Below, piece after piece: positions 1 to 7,561 of a stretch of DNA of 19,334 nt (its first letter is position 1; each line of letters begins with the position of its first letter). Where the stretch lies: NCBI GenBank assembly GCA_948629335.1, contig CAPHZB010000023.1, positions 1 through 19,334 on the forward strand, in the 5' to 3' direction. The DNA is from an uncultured Bacilli bacterium. GTDB taxonomy: Bacteria > Bacillota_I > Bacilli_A > RF39 > UBA660. The notes under the pieces were generated by a model. That model had not been told where the DNA came from, made no database searches, and saw only the letters and a list, made by a program, of their open reading frames with translations. Position numbers and translations under genes: made by a program.

Positions 1-4
1 ATTT

Positions 5-34
5 TCACTAATTATTTAACATAATAATTAGTGA
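5..34. repeat. AT-rich inverted repeat near left edge
   Basis: Positions 5-16 (TCACTAATTATT) and 23-34 (AATAATTAGTGA) are perfect reverse complements around a 6-nt loop. A further direct copy of ACTAATTATT lies at 42-51 and overlaps the stop codon of the neighbouring minus-strand gene. On the minus strand the hairpin is followed by A residues rather than a T-run, so it is not a textbook terminator. It could be a weak terminator or the edge of a small repeat element cut by the window. Confidence 0.5.
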
Positions 35-46
35 CATTTTTACTAA

Positions 47-529
47 TTATTCACAGTCTATATGGTAACTTTTAAGTCCTTCTTCTTCTATTTCTTTTGT
101 ATCTATTTCATACATAGAAAACTCATATACTAACTTATCTCCACTATATTTATTAAAATTATCAAAATTGATTTGCGTGATATCATCCATTTCTAAATAA
201 TCTTCTCCTTTATCAAAAGAATCTCCACCTATTTTATTAATATAGCGATTATTCTTAATAAATAGTCCATGGTAATAAGAACTATTCATTTCTAAATTCA
301 AAATGTTTTTAGAAATATCAACAGTAATATCACTACGATAACTTTTATCCTTTTTATTGTTTACAGGGAACTCTTTACTTACATACGTAGCACTTAATAA
401 CTCCTCATAGGAAATTCCCGTAATTAGATGAATTAATTTTGCTTTATATTCCTTTGTATTATCACTTAACATAAATGCTTTAAAAACAACATCACTCGTT
501 AACTCTAAAATATTTTTTCTTTTTGCCAT
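47..529 (-). CDS. PD-(D/E)XK nuclease family protein (Rpn/transposase_31-like), probably C-terminally truncated
   Basis: The 160-residue product opens with a block (ELTSDVVFKAFM, then KLIHLITGI) typical of the Rpn/PDDEXK_2 family, recombination-promoting nucleases related to transposases. The candidate catalytic residues are D67 in RSDITVDI and E80 in LNLEMN. The residue two after E80 is Asn82, where Q or K is usual. Family members commonly run well over 200 residues, and this one stops soon after the nuclease core. Only 12 further codons are open after its TAA, so a clean nonsense change is not evident; it is more likely a decayed or shortened copy. The start is supported by AGAGGTGAT a few bases upstream of ATG. 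It is alone on its transcript, with a terminator hairpin at 581-624 separating it from the GH16 gene. Confidence 0.65.
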   Translation of the reverse strand: MAKRKNILELTSDVVFKAFMLSDNTKEYKAKLIHLITGISYEELLSATYVSKEFPVNNKKDKSYRSDITVDISKNILNLEMNSSYYHGLFIKNNRYINKIGGDSFDKGEDYLEMDDITQINFDNFNKYSGDKLVYEFSMYEIDTKEIEEEGLKSYHIDCE

Positions 530-580
530 TCTATCACCTCTAAAATCAACATACTTCTTTTAAAGGTAAATTCCTTCTTA

Positions 581-624
581 TTTTTAAAAGAAAATGCATA
601 AACTTATGCATTTTCTTTTAAAAA
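581..624. terminator. Strong bidirectional terminator hairpin
   Basis: A perfect inverted repeat has arms of 21 nt (581-601 and 604-624) around a 2-nt centre. It contains a GCAT core flanked by A-tracts on one side and T-tracts (TTTTCTTTT) on the other, so it can terminate in both directions. On the minus strand it ends the exchanger-ileS-GH16 transcript; it also insulates the nuclease-like gene. The rest of the 530-746 gap shows nothing I can name. Confidence 0.8.
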
Positions 625-746
625 GATTAATAATCAATATAGTACAAAAAGATGTATTCTTTGGTTCATAATATTTGATACCATTATATTTTGGAACATA
701 CACTAGGTTATGTCAAATTCACACAAGTATATCTATCAGAAAATAT

Positions 747-1547
747 CTACAAATCTGTCAAATGGTTTTCATCCTTAAAATTATCATATAATATTCCTAA
801 ACTATCTGCTGGATTAGGAAAGATCTCCTTGCATTTTTCCTTAAAAGGAATATATTTAACATATCTCACCTTCATTTCAGAACTATCAAAATCAGGTTTG
901 CCCGCCCAGTCATGAGGGAACCATGCACCAAATGTAATGTTCATCTTTACCGTGGGAATATTCTTTGTATTTACTTGCACTAATTTTCCATCATAATAGA
1001 ATTCTACTTTTTCTGGTTGTGTATGCCAGTCAAACCGAAATGTATGAAAATTTCCATCAATGGCCTCTTTTATGGGAACACATCTTCTCTCACATTTCTC
1101 CTCAGTAAGCCATGTATTATTCAACATAATTTCAAAAGTTGGATTTTCCTTTTTTATACGTCCTGGAAGTTCCATATCAATCTCATGGTTTATTTCCTCA
1201 TTTCCATACCAAGTCCAGAAGGCAGTACAAACACCAAACTTAGAACAGGGTTTCATACAAATCTCAAAACTCCCGGGTCCTAGCATTTGACTGCTAATTA
1301 GAGCTGCACCAGTTCTTTTTCCATTTTTTCCTCGCGTTTTGTCATGATTTAAACCCCTAATACTTCCTGTATAGAAATCTCCATTCGCTACTAGTTCTAC
1401 TCCTTCCAAACCCAATTTTACATTTTCAGGAATGCAACCTCCATTTCCTATTCCCCATTGGTGTTTCATCACTTTCCAATTCTTATCTATTCCTTCTTCA
1501 AAATAAGTCTCTATTTTTTCACAGTCATTGATTAATTCTTTATACAT
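747..1547 (-). CDS. Glycoside hydrolase family 16 protein (beta-glucanase/agarase-like fold)
   Basis: The 266-residue protein carries the GH16 active-site signature E-I-D-M-E at residues 122-126 (NHEIDMELPG). In the family the first Glu is the nucleophile, the Asp assists, and the last Glu is the acid/base of a retaining beta-glycosidase. The aromatic stretch before it (TAFWTWYGNEE) and the later beta-jelly-roll-like segments (FHTFRFDWHTQPEKVEFYYDG) fit the family. Substrate (beta-1,3-glucan, mixed-linkage glucan or another) cannot be read from the sequence. There is no signal peptide or transmembrane segment, so a cytoplasmic location is predicted, unusual for GH16. It starts 14 nt after the ileS stop codon with AAAGGGAAG as ribosome site, so it is almost certainly the last gene of the ileS operon. 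Confidence 0.82.
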   Translation of the reverse strand: MYKELINDCEKIETYFEEGIDKNWKVMKHQWGIGNGGCIPENVKLGLEGVELVANGDFYTGSIRGLNHDKTRGKNGKRTGAALISSQMLGPGSFEICMKPCSKFGVCTAFWTWYGNEEINHEIDMELPGRIKKENPTFEIMLNNTWLTEEKCERRCVPIKEAIDGNFHTFRFDWHTQPEKVEFYYDGKLVQVNTKNIPTVKMNITFGAWFPHDWAGKPDFDSSEMKVRYVKYIPFKEKCKEIFPNPADSLGILYDNFKDENHLTDL

Positions 1548-1561
1548 AAACTTCCCTTTAA

Positions 1562-4500
1562 CTATATCTTTTTAGTAGAAACAAATACTTCATGACCGTT
1601 TAAGTCTATCTTTTCTACCCCTTTTTCTTGTTTTAAAGTAGATGCTAAAACCTCGGTCTTAATGAATTCATTAAAATGTTCCACTGCTTGATTTACAAAT
1701 TCATCTCCTAAGTAGCACACATCAATTCTATCCGTAATTTCAAATCCCATATTTTTACGCATATTTTGGATTTTAGATACAAATTCTCGAGCAATTCCTT
1801 CTTCTAATAATTCATCTGTTAAGGTTGTATCTAATATGATAAAGTTATTATTTTCCATACCAACATTGAATCCTTCTTTTGACGAAATACGCATTTCTAC
1901 CATATCAGAAGTAATTTCATACTCTTTTTCATTCATTGTAAGAACAAGTACCTCATCTCTTTGTAATTTTGCTATCTCTTCCATCGAAAACTCTTCTAAT
2001 TTCTCCCCAAATTCTTTCATTAGAGGACCAAATACTTTTCCAACAACTTTAAAATTTGGTTTTACACTAAAATTCATATAATCATTTAAGTTTTGAACAA
2101 AAGTCACTTTCTTTATATTTAATTCTTCTTCAATCAGTGGAACTAAATCAGAAATCAGTTCCTCATTTTTTCCATCCAATAAGGCTTCTTTTAATGGTTG
2201 TCTTACCTTCATTTTAGCTTCCTCACGTACATATCGTCCAACGGAAATTAAACTTCTTACTAGATCCATACGTAACTCTATATGTTCATCAATTAAAGAT
2301 GGATCATATTTTGGAAAATCAGCCAAATGTACAGATTCTTCTTTAGTTAATTTTGTATAAATCTCTTCAGTTACGTAAGGAACAACTGGAGCACACAACT
2401 TGCATAATCCTGTAAGAACTTCATAGGTAGTAATATAAACTGCTTTCTTAGAAGTATCCGTATTTGATGCCCAGAATCGATTTCTATTTCTTCGGATATA
2501 CCAATTCGATAAATCTTCTGACACAAAGTTTGTAACAAATCGAGTCACTTGGTTTAAATCATAAGCATCAAAGGCTTCTGTACAATCACGAACTAATTTA
2601 TGATACTTAGATAAAAGCCATTTGTCGATTTCTTCTCTTTCTTCATATGGAACAAAACATTCTTCTATAGAGATATTATCAATATTCGCATAGGTTTGAA
2701 AGAATGTATATGTGTTTTTAAGTGGGTTAAAAAATTTAGAATATACCTCCTTTACTCCTGCATCATCATATTTTAGTGGAGTCCAAACAGGAGAAGCATA
2801 AAACATATACCATCTTATATTATCTGCTCCATATTCTGTTAAAGCCTCTTTTGGATTGACTACATTTCCAACAGATTTACTCATTTTCTTTCCATATTGA
2901 TCAAGAACCATATCATTCACAACAACATTTTTAAAACTAGATTCGTCAGAAATAATAGTAGAAATCACTAATAATACGTAGAACCATCCCCTTGTTTGAT
3001 CTACACCTTCCGCAATAAAATCCGCTGGAAATTGACTATCAAACAGTTCCTTATTTTCAAAAGGGTAATGAAATTGTGCATAAGGCATAGAACCTGAATC
3101 AAACCAAACATCTAAGACATCTTTTACTCTTTCCATCGTATGACCACATTTTTCACATTTGATGTGTAAATCATCTACATAAGGGCGATGTAGTTCCATC
3201 TTCTTCACGTCAACATCTTCTAAGATTAAGTTCTGTAATTCTTCTCTTGAACCAATAACATGTTTGTGCCCACATTCCTCACATATCCATACAGGAAGAG
3301 GACAGCCCCAATATCGATTTCTGGAAATACCCCAATCAACCATATTCTCTAACCAGTTATTGAAACGTTTCGTTCCCACAAAGTCGGGATACCAATTGAC
3401 TTTATTGTTAGCCTCAATAATCTTATCCTTATATTCTGTCGTTTTTACATACCAAGCATCTTTTGGATAACTGATTAGTGGAGCATGACAACGCCAACAA
3501 TGAGGATAATCATGCGTGATTTTTATCTTTTTAAACAACTTATCATTTTCTTTTAACCACTTAATAATCTCCACTTCTAATTCTTTATCTGTAACTAAAA
3601 CACCTTTCCATGGTCCTTCTGTATAACGACCATCTAACCCAACTGGATTTACAAGACCAATTCCATTCTCCATACATACGCGGTTATCATCAGCTCCATA
3701 AGGTGCAATATGAACAATTCCAGTACCATCTAAAGCAGTAACATAGTTATCAGCAATGACTTCATGGCATTTTCCTTCTATTTTTACAAAAGGCATCAAT
3801 TGCTCATATTTTATTCCCACTAAGTCTTTTCCCTGATATGTTTCTAAAACTTTGTATTCTTCTCCTAACACTTTTTCAGCCAAAACTTCAGCAAGAATAA
3901 AGGTATATCCTTGTGACTCAACCTTTACATACGTTAAATCTGGATTAACGCATATTGCAACATTTGCGAGCAATGTCCATGGTGTTGTAGTCCAAGCAAG
4001 AAAATAAACATCTTCATCTACTTTTTTGAACGGAACAATTACAGTATTCACACTATCTTGTTCATACCCTTGTGATACTTCATTCGCAGACAACTCCGTT
4101 CCACACCTAGGACAATACCATAATACTTTATTTCCGTGGTATAAAAGTCCCTTCTTATCCATTTCTTTAATAATCCACCATTCTGATTCAATATATTCAT
4201 TTGAACAAGTTACATAAGGGTGTTTACAATCAATAAATTGACCCATGGTATCCGTTAAAGAATTGATTTCATCAATATTTAACGCTGTTGCTTTATTACA
4301 TTCCCTACAAAAATTTTCAACACCAAAAGCTTCAATATCAGCTTTGGACTTGAATCCAAGCTTTTTTTCTACATTAACCTCAATAGGAAGTCCATGTGTG
4401 TCAAGTCCTATTTTACGTAGAACTCGGTATCCTTGCATCGTTTTATATTTGCAAAAAGAATCTTTTATTGCCTTTGCTAAAACATGATGGATTCCAGGCT

Positions 4501-4660
4501 GTGCATTCGCATAAATTGGTCCGTCATAAAAGACAAAATCTTCTTTTCCTTTTCTATTTTGGATAGTTCTATTTAATATATCCATTTTCTCCCATTTTTC
4601 ACGAATTGACTTTTCTACCTCACTCGTTTTTCTTTTATCTAATTCTTCAAAACTTTTCAT
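1562..4660 (-). CDS. ileS: Isoleucyl-tRNA synthetase, type 2 (long, eukaryote-like)
   Basis: This 1032-residue class I synthetase charges tRNA-Ile with isoleucine and edits valine. Its length and sequence match type 2 IleRS rather than the roughly 920-residue type 1. The HIGH signature is changed to G-I-H-H at residues 56-59 (QPGIHHVLAKAIKD). KMSKS is intact at 592-596. The CP1 editing domain shows TTTPWTL (224-230) and GTGIVHIAPYGADD (312-325). CPRC (183-186) and CEKC (502-505) look like zinc-binding pairs, and DWGISRNRYWG (442-452) is the usual family block. The start is supported by AGGAGG, which overlaps the stop codon of the upstream exchanger gene, so the two genes are translationally close. 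Expression is probably set by the Ile T-box leader at 5632-5835, two genes upstream. Type 2 IleRS enzymes are known for mupirocin resistance. Confidence 0.97.
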   Translation of the reverse strand: MKSFEELDKRKTSEVEKSIREKWEKMDILNRTIQNRKGKEDFVFYDGPIYANAQPGIHHVLAKAIKDSFCKYKTMQGYRVLRKIGLDTHGLPIEVNVEKKLGFKSKADIEAFGVENFCRECNKATALNIDEINSLTDTMGQFIDCKHPYVTCSNEYIESEWWIIKEMDKKGLLYHGNKVLWYCPRCGTELSANEVSQGYEQDSVNTVIVPFKKVDEDVYFLAWTTTPWTLLANVAICVNPDLTYVKVESQGYTFILAEVLAEKVLGEEYKVLETYQGKDLVGIKYEQLMPFVKIEGKCHEVIADNYVTALDGTGIVHIAPYGADDNRVCMENGIGLVNPVGLDGRYTEGPWKGVLVTDKELEVEIIKWLKENDKLFKKIKITHDYPHCWRCHAPLISYPKDAWYVKTTEYKDKIIEANNKVNWYPDFVGTKRFNNWLENMVDWGISRNRYWGCPLPVWICEECGHKHVIGSREELQNLILEDVDVKKMELHRPYVDDLHIKCEKCGHTMERVKDVLDVWFDSGSMPYAQFHYPFENKELFDSQFPADFIAEGVDQTRGWFYVLLVISTIISDESSFKNVVVNDMVLDQYGKKMSKSVGNVVNPKEALTEYGADNIRWYMFYASPVWTPLKYDDAGVKEVYSKFFNPLKNTYTFFQTYANIDNISIEECFVPYEEREEIDKWLLSKYHKLVRDCTEAFDAYDLNQVTRFVTNFVSEDLSNWYIRRNRNRFWASNTDTSKKAVYITTYEVLTGLCKLCAPVVPYVTEEIYTKLTKEESVHLADFPKYDPSLIDEHIELRMDLVRSLISVGRYVREEAKMKVRQPLKEALLDGKNEELISDLVPLIEEELNIKKVTFVQNLNDYMNFSVKPNFKVVGKVFGPLMKEFGEKLEEFSMEEIAKLQRDEVLVLTMNEKEYEITSDMVEMRISSKEGFNVGMENNNFIILDTTLTDELLEEGIAREFVSKIQNMRKNMGFEITDRIDVCYLGDEFVNQAVEHFNEFIKTEVLASTLKQEKGVEKIDLNGHEVFVSTKKI

Positions 4661-4669
4661 AATAACCTC

Positions 4670-5617
4670 CTAAAAAAACATAATTCCATAATAAATAACA
4701 AATATAAGAAGAAGCATAAATCCCTCTTTCTTTGATATCTCATAATCTCTAAAAGAAAATAACCAAATCACAAAGGATGAAACTAATAATACTAACAAAT
4801 CTACATAATTAAATGATGTTGCAGGTATACCTCCAAAGATAAGAGTAGGTATACCTAATACAATACAAATATTAAAAATATTACTTCCAATAACATTTCC
4901 AACAGCAATATCTGCTTCATGTTTTATCGATGCAACAACAGATGTAACAAGTTCTGGTAAAGATGTACCAAAAGCAACAATAGTAAGAGCAATTACTTTT
5001 TCACTAACCCCTAAAGATTCTGCAATATAAGTCGCTCCATCGACTACAAAATTACTCCCTACAATAATCGCACCAATTCCAAATATGGTAAAAAGTATCG
5101 ATTTCATTAGTGCATATTTTGGTTTTTCAACCTGTTTTAATCCTTTATCTTTAAACGCCATACTAAATAAATAGTATAAGAAAATGGTAAAGAATAAACA
5201 AATCACTAAGCCATCTGCTCTTGAGAAAATATTTGTTGCATTTTTATCAAACAATGTATCACAAGCTAATACACAGAAAATGCTTGTAATTAAAAAGACA
5301 AGTGGAAGTTCTTTTTTTGTTGTATCCTTTTTTACGGTTAGAGGATATACAATACTAGCAACACCTAAAATCAATAAAGCATTAAATATATTGCTTCCAA
5401 TGACATTTCCTAAAACAATATCTCCACTTCCTGATAACATTGATTTAATCGATACAGCAAATTCAGGTGCACTTGTTCCAAAAGCAACTATGGTCAGTCC
5501 AATTAACACTTTAGATACTTTAAAATTGTTTGCTAAAGAAGATGCTCCATCAACAAAAATATCAGCCCCTTTGATTAAAATAATAAATCCTATAATCATT
5601 AATAAAATTGTAAACAT
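4670..5617 (-). CDS. CaCA-family calcium/sodium antiporter (YrbG-like)
   Basis: The 315-residue integral membrane protein has the two inverted alpha-repeats of the cation/Ca2+ exchanger superfamily. GTSAPE at 47-52 with GNVIGSN at 70-76 forms the first, and GTSLPE at 217-222 with GNVIGSN at 240-246 the second. The paired Glu and Asn residues form the ion sites in the family. About ten hydrophobic segments span the protein, with a short charged linker near 155-170. It should exchange Na+ or H+ for Ca2+ at the cytoplasmic membrane. The start has AGGAGGAATTTT ahead of ATG. It lies directly behind the Ile T-box terminator and 9 nt before ileS, so it appears to be the first gene of the T-box-controlled operon, which is not its expected setting. 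Confidence 0.93.
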   Translation of the reverse strand: MFTILLMIIGFIILIKGADIFVDGASSLANNFKVSKVLIGLTIVAFGTSAPEFAVSIKSMLSGSGDIVLGNVIGSNIFNALLILGVASIVYPLTVKKDTTKKELPLVFLITSIFCVLACDTLFDKNATNIFSRADGLVICLFFTIFLYYLFSMAFKDKGLKQVEKPKYALMKSILFTIFGIGAIIVGSNFVVDGATYIAESLGVSEKVIALTIVAFGTSLPELVTSVVASIKHEADIAVGNVIGSNIFNICIVLGIPTLIFGGIPATSFNYVDLLVLLVSSFVIWLFSFRDYEISKKEGFMLLLIFVIYYGIMFF

Positions 5618-5631
5618 AAAATTCCTCCTAT

Positions 5632-5661
5632 AAAAAAATCATCCTTCTACTAAGGACGATT
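5632..5661 (-). terminator. Attenuator terminator of the Ile T-box
   Basis: On the minus strand a 10-bp stem (AATCGTCCTT at 5652-5661 with AAGGATGATT at 5637-5646, one G-U pair) has a 5-nt loop and runs into a T-tract. Its 5' arm shares CGTCCTT with the antiterminator, so the two structures exclude each other. Confidence 0.93.
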
Positions 5662-5835
5662 ATAAACCGCGGTACCACCTTATTTTATAAAGTTTTATAC
5701 TCTCAAAAACTATAACGCGTTACCGATATTTCCTAATGATTTCAGAAATACACATCTAGAGTGATTTAGAATACTTTTTCAAACCCATTTCCATCAACCA
5801 TAGGCTTTCTATATATCCAAAGTATTCTCGTCTCC
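5632..5835 (-). promoter_or_regulatory. T-box leader, isoleucine specifier (AUC), upstream of exchanger-ileS
   Basis: The conserved T-box AAGGTGGTACCGCGG lies on the minus strand (core at 5667-5679). The antiterminator folds as AAGG/CCTT, a UGGUACC bulge, then GCG/CGU. Stem I also folds: GAATACTTT (5819-5827) pairs with AAAGTATTC (5769-5777). Below it is an internal loop of ACGA (5828-5831) opposite TAAATCA (5762-5768), closed by GAG/CTC. This is the standard specifier-loop geometry (4 nt opposite 7 nt), and the codon in the specifier position is AUC (5763-5765), isoleucine. The competing terminator is listed separately. Uncharged tRNA-Ile should favour read-through into the exchanger and ileS. 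Confidence 0.95.
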
Positions 5836-5844
5836 TTCATTTGT

Positions 5845-6303
5845 TTATAAGTCTATATTTTCAAATTCATTTACAACATCTAGTTGTGCTTCTACAATAT
5901 CTTTAACTCTCCTTTTAAAGATGTTGATATTTCTTCTGAGTAAATTTGCTTCCCTTTCTGTTTTTTCTGCTCGAAGAAGAGCTTCATTCACAATCCGATT
6001 TGCATTCTGTTTTGCTTCTTCAATTAAAATTTCACTTTCATGATGAGCGGCTAGTTTAATTTGTTCAGAAGTCTTCTGTGCCATCATAATTGCTCGATTT
6101 AAAGTTGCTTCCGTTCGCTCGTATTGTTGGAGTTGGTCTTTCAATTTCTGGTTTTCCTGTTCCATTTTTTCTAATTCAGCAATCCTTCTATCTTTTTCCT
6201 TGCTCTCACTTACAATACTTTCAACTTGTTTAATTATTTTATCAAGAAATTCATTAACCTCATCTGGGTCATAGCCACGAAGTGTTCTACTAAACTTTTC
6301 CAT
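5845..6303 (-). CDS. divIVA: DivIVA-family cell-division/polarity protein
   Basis: The 152-residue protein starts with the DivIVA membrane-curvature-binding segment FSRTLRGYDPDEVNEFLDKI (residues 4-23). A long coiled coil follows, rich in E, K, Q and A, from about residue 25 to 140. DivIVA marks negatively curved membrane at septa and poles in Gram-positive bacteria and recruits division or cell-wall partners. The N terminus is a few residues shorter than in Bacillus. The ATG is preceded by a modest GGTGAT, and in-frame sequence upstream does not resemble the family, so I keep this start. It lies 42 nt behind sepF, probably in one transcript, and directly ahead of the Ile T-box, matching the known sepF-divIVA-ileS neighbourhood of Bacillota. 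Confidence 0.93.
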   Translation of the reverse strand: MEKFSRTLRGYDPDEVNEFLDKIIKQVESIVSESKEKDRRIAELEKMEQENQKLKDQLQQYERTEATLNRAIMMAQKTSEQIKLAAHHESEILIEEAKQNANRIVNEALLRAEKTEREANLLRRNINIFKRRVKDIVEAQLDVVNEFENIDL

Positions 6304-6345
6304 ATTATCACCGCTTTAGTGCCACTTAGTAGGCCCTTTTCCTTT

Positions 6346-6756
6346 CTACCACTCTATGTTAATATCACCATTATCATGAATATCTTTTCCTTGTGTCTCC
6401 TCCGTTATCTTACCTTGAATATTAATATTATTTGGGGTACATAGAAAAATTCCACTACCGATTTTTTGTAAATCTCCTCCTATGGCATAGATTGTACCTG
6501 CGAGAAAATCTACAATTCTTTTTGCTTGGTCAGACGTAACACGTTTTAAATTAACAACTACTGTATTACGCATCTTTAAATGATCAGCAATCTGTTGCGA
6601 TTCAGAGTAAGCGCGTGGCTCTAAAAGAATCATTTTACTGCGACCATCATTTTCATTTAAAGCATCTTCTGGCGTTAAATCATAATACTCATCGGTAGAC
6701 ATATCACTTGAAAACGCATCTTCATCGTTATTCATCCATTTTTTTAGAATTCCCAT
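6346..6756 (-). CDS. sepF: Cell division protein SepF
   Basis: The protein begins MGILKKWMNN, the short amphipathic helix SepF uses to bind membrane. An acidic linker and the SepF core follow (MILLEPRAYSESQQIADHL, then VVVNLKRVTSDQAKRIVDFL and IYAIGGDLQKIGSGIFLCTP). SepF tethers FtsZ filaments to the membrane and organises the septum. I chose the ATG at 6756 (136 residues). A further in-frame ATG six codons upstream lies across the AGGAGG ribosome site and cannot be the real start. The C-terminal tail of about 25 residues (ITEETQGKDIHDNG) is acidic and probably flexible. It is the first gene of the sepF-divIVA pair, with a promoter at 6794-6822. Confidence 0.95.
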   Translation of the reverse strand: MGILKKWMNNDEDAFSSDMSTDEYYDLTPEDALNENDGRSKMILLEPRAYSESQQIADHLKMRNTVVVNLKRVTSDQAKRIVDFLAGTIYAIGGDLQKIGSGIFLCTPNNINIQGKITEETQGKDIHDNGDINIEW

Positions 6757-6793
6757 TTTTATTCCTCCTGGCATTTATACATTATATACATAT

Positions 6794-6822
6794 ATTCTAA
6801 CACATAATCGTGAAAATGCAAA
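6794..6822 (-). promoter_or_regulatory. Promoter of sepF-divIVA
   Basis: On the minus strand TTTGCA (6817-6822) and TAGAAT (6794-6799) are separated by 17 nt. TGT directly before the -10 gives an extended -10 element. It sits about 40 nt upstream of the sepF start. Confidence 0.6.
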
Positions 6823-6841
6823 GAATTTTATACTTCTTTTT

Positions 6842-6871
6842 TTCGCAACTTTACAAGACGTGTGGTATACT
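6842..6871 (+). promoter_or_regulatory. Promoter of the HD-domain hydrolase gene
   Basis: A TATACT -10 (6866-6871) is preceded by TGG, giving an extended -10. A weak TTCGCA -35 (6842-6847) lies 18 nt upstream. The AGGTGA ribosome site and ATG at 6889 follow at once, so the 5' leader is very short. Confidence 0.5.
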
Positions 6872-6888
6872 TACTTTAGGTGATGTAA

Positions 6889-7536
6889 ATGAAGGAAAAA
6901 ATTAAAAGTTCTATGCGATTTTATTTGCTTGCAACAAAATTAAAACAAGTGATTCGAACAGGTTGGGATGATACGCACTGGAATATTAGGGGTAGAAGGG
7001 AGAGCGTGGCAGAACATGTTTACGGCTGTTTAATTTTAGCAATTTCTCTAGACTCTAATTTTGATTTAAATTTAAATGTAGACAAAGTTCTAAAAATGTT
7101 AGCTATCCATGAAATTGGAGAAGTAATTATTGGAGACATTACCCCTCATGATGGAATTACACCAGAAGAAAAAATGGAGATGGAACATAGAGCAATGATA
7201 GAAGTTATTGGAGAGGTAATCAAGAAGGAAGAACTCAAGAGACTTTTATTTGAATTTGATGAACAGAAAACAAAAGAAGCACGGTTCGCTCATTTATGTG
7301 ATAAATTAGAAGCAGATATTCAATCTAAAGTCTACCAAGATACGAATTGTCATCATTCTTTGGAGGAACAGAAAAATAACGTTACTTTCAAAAATCCTAG
7401 AGTGCAGGCTATCATAAAAAGTGGGGCAGAAGATGCATTTACCGTTTGGTATGAAATGGATAAAGATATCTATAAAGATGATATGTTATTTAAACAAATT
7501 CTTGATTATATAAAAGAGAATTCCTTAGATATTTAA
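6889..7536 (+). CDS. HD-domain phosphohydrolase (YfbR/HD_3-like, possible 5'-deoxynucleotidase)
   Basis: The 215-residue protein has the ordered metal-site signature of HD hydrolases: H43 in ESVAEHVYG, H74-E75 in AIHEIGEVIIGDI, with E78 and D83 following, and D138 in LCDKLEAD. Family members of this size include YfbR-type dNMP 5'-nucleotidases, so nucleotide-pool sanitation is a fair guess, but the substrate is not fixed by sequence. The odd point is Glu in place of the Asp of the HD doublet, although the rest of the site is kept. The protein is soluble. The start is well supported by AGGTGA five bases before ATG. It is a single-gene unit between divergent sepF and convergent glyS, closed by a hairpin shared with glyS. 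Confidence 0.8.
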   Translation: MKEKIKSSMRFYLLATKLKQVIRTGWDDTHWNIRGRRESVAEHVYGCLILAISLDSNFDLNLNVDKVLKMLAIHEIGEVIIGDITPHDGITPEEKMEMEHRAMIEVIGEVIKKEELKRLLFEFDEQKTKEARFAHLCDKLEADIQSKVYQDTNCHHSLEEQKNNVTFKNPRVQAIIKSGAEDAFTVWYEMDKDIYKDDMLFKQILDYIKENSLDI

Positions 7537-7561
7537 AAAAGAATACCCAAAGTATTCTTTT
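7537..7561. terminator. Bidirectional terminator between the HD gene and glyS
   Basis: AAAAGAATAC (7537-7546) and GTATTCTTTT (7552-7561) form a 10-bp hairpin with a 5-nt loop. It has A-tract and T-tract arms, so it works both ways. It directly follows the plus-strand stop and overlaps the glyS stop codon. Confidence 0.85.

Noticed and set aside
691..915. Plus-strand frame overlapping the 3' end of the GH16 gene
   Set aside because: No ribosome site, and it runs antisense to a clear coding region.
6310..6340. T-box-like string (AAGTGGCACTAAAGCGG) upstream of divIVA on the minus strand
   Set aside because: It lacks the full UGGNACC bulge and any antiterminator partner, terminator or stem I, and it lies between two division genes.
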